From the NCBI GenBank assembly GCA_030710605.1, contig CP092863.1:124918049-124982048 (forward strand): DNA of 64,000 bases, in the 5' to 3' direction. Position 1 is the stretch's first letter, and each line of letters starts with the position of its first letter. Below, piece by piece: positions 63,173 through 64,000 of the stretch. The DNA comes from Cordylochernes scorpioides. Its lineage: Eukaryota; Arthropoda; Arachnida; Pseudoscorpiones; Chernetidae. The position numbers were made by a program, and so were the translations under genes. The notes beneath the pieces are model-generated. The model saw nothing but the letters and a program-made list of their open reading frames with translations. It ran no database searches and was not told where the DNA came from.

Positions 63173-63239
63173 GTAACTCTCTTCAGTTCTGTCTTTGTGC
63201 AAACATAGTTAGCTTAATGACAATAGCTTTCTACTTCAC

Positions 63240-63355
63240 ACAAATCTTCTATGATTATCTTTACTCAGCATCCCCAGGAGACACCATCAACAAGCTCTAC
63301 AGGCTTGATACCCTGATATGATTGTTGAGTGGAGATAAGAGAGAAGAAGCTTTGT
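63240..63355 (+). repeat. LINE1 3' end
   Basis: CCAGGAGACACCATCAACAA, CTCTACAGGCTTGATACCCT, tail TTGAGTGGAGATAAGAGAGA. Confidence 0.6.
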
Positions 63356-64000
63356 TAATACACTGTATATAGATACAGTAGAACATCTCACTCTAATTCA
63401 ACACTTACTTTCAACCAATTTTCCTAATCTCACTCAAGATATTTTGTCCAATTTAACCTTCTATAATTCAACAACAACTTTATTTCGAATGAAAATTCTG
63501 ATCCCTTGGGGTGTTGAATTAAAGAATTTGGAAGAGACAGTATTTAATAAACTATTATCGATATAAATAATGAAAAAGGAATTTCATGGAAACCCGAATG
63601 AGCGTTTTAAAGATGGCAGATTGTCAGGTCAGACATTTATTCTAAACAGTTTTATAAGTACTCACTATACCCAAATATTGGAAGGAATCAACATTGACTA
63701 CCCAGGCCCTCCAAATATTTTTCACTTTCTGTAGTTTATATAAACTTGTTTTCCTCTTTTAAAAATTATTGCTTAAAACTTCATTCTTTTATAAATATAT
63801 TTTGTAGAAGTGAACTAGAGTGGAAATAACATCATTGCTTCCACCATCCAGCTAGAGTTTGGGAGGTAGAAATCATGATTCTCACTGAAATGTTATTTAT
63901 TTATTTGTCCATGTGTTAAGTAAATGCTTCCTTATATGAAATCTCACTCCTTTAATTTCCATATATCCTTTACTATTTTATATAATTTGAATACCACTTG
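63356..64000. other. Right edge: pogo-like end, then unrecognised
   Basis: 63375-63535 resembles the ends of the 19464-20628 element (CAGTAGAACATCTCAC, GGTGTTGAATTAAAGAATTT). 63650-63730 is a decayed RPB piece (CCAGGCCCTCC). No ANKFY1 exon is visible here. Confidence 0.45.

Noticed and set aside
63173..64000. A further ANKFY1 exon before the window edge
   Set aside because: No reading with the expected repeat following IIVRNL and with an acceptor in phase 0 was found. The region holds a LINE1 tail and pogo-like DNA.

Overview
The window is eukaryotic, probably from an invertebrate animal. It holds 16 short, spliced, GC-richer exons set in AT-rich DNA packed with transposons. The types present (Ty3/gypsy and BEL/Pao LTR elements, mariner, pogo/Tigger-like, hAT, Helitron-like, tRNA-derived SINEs, several LINE 3' ends) fit a metazoan. 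BEL/Pao argues against a mammal or bird. I cannot fix the phylum. No prokaryotic genes, CRISPR array, rRNA gene or intact tRNA gene were seen.

The only host gene I can support is the ortholog of ANKFY1 (Rabankyrin-5), a coiled-coil/BTB/ankyrin/FYVE protein of early endosomes, on the + strand. Sixteen exons with consistent phases run from 14035 to 63172. Joined, they read 901 codons without a stop and follow the vertebrate protein from its first methionine into the late ankyrin repeats. The last repeats and the FYVE finger lie beyond the right edge. Intron 1 is 19.4 kb and intron 9 is 9.3 kb, while two introns are only 59 nt.

From 1 to 14034 the DNA is upstream of the gene: repeats, a broken mariner (6275-7579) and a very young Ty3/gypsy element (8125-13469). 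The two gypsy LTRs differ at about one of 430 positions. Its right LTR ends 565 bp before the ANKFY1 start codon. The introns are mosaics of small repeats. Intron 1 holds a Helitron-like element carrying a tRNA-Gly pseudogene. Intron 9 holds a composite hAT element with an 8-bp target duplication and a BEL/Pao element (46979-52361). That BEL has near-identical LTRs, a decayed polymerase and one long intact ORF with acidic tandem repeats.

Family names used below are local. FB1 is a foldback element whose arms carry a hammerhead-like motif. POG1 and POG2 are pogo/Tigger-like MITEs. MD1 is a MITE with ends like CACTCATGGACAAAAC. SINE1 is tRNA-derived. SINE2 shares its tail with LINE1. LINE1 is a non-LTR 3' end encoding a C-terminal RLKSGHL motif and tailed GATAAGAAAGAAGAAG. 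SINE3 is a short repeat tailed (AAC)n. LINE2 has an RGRPAISWLEEIKKAT-like C-terminus. RPB is a ~350-bp repeat with a CPYC-type peptide. The edges of ancient repeats are approximate.
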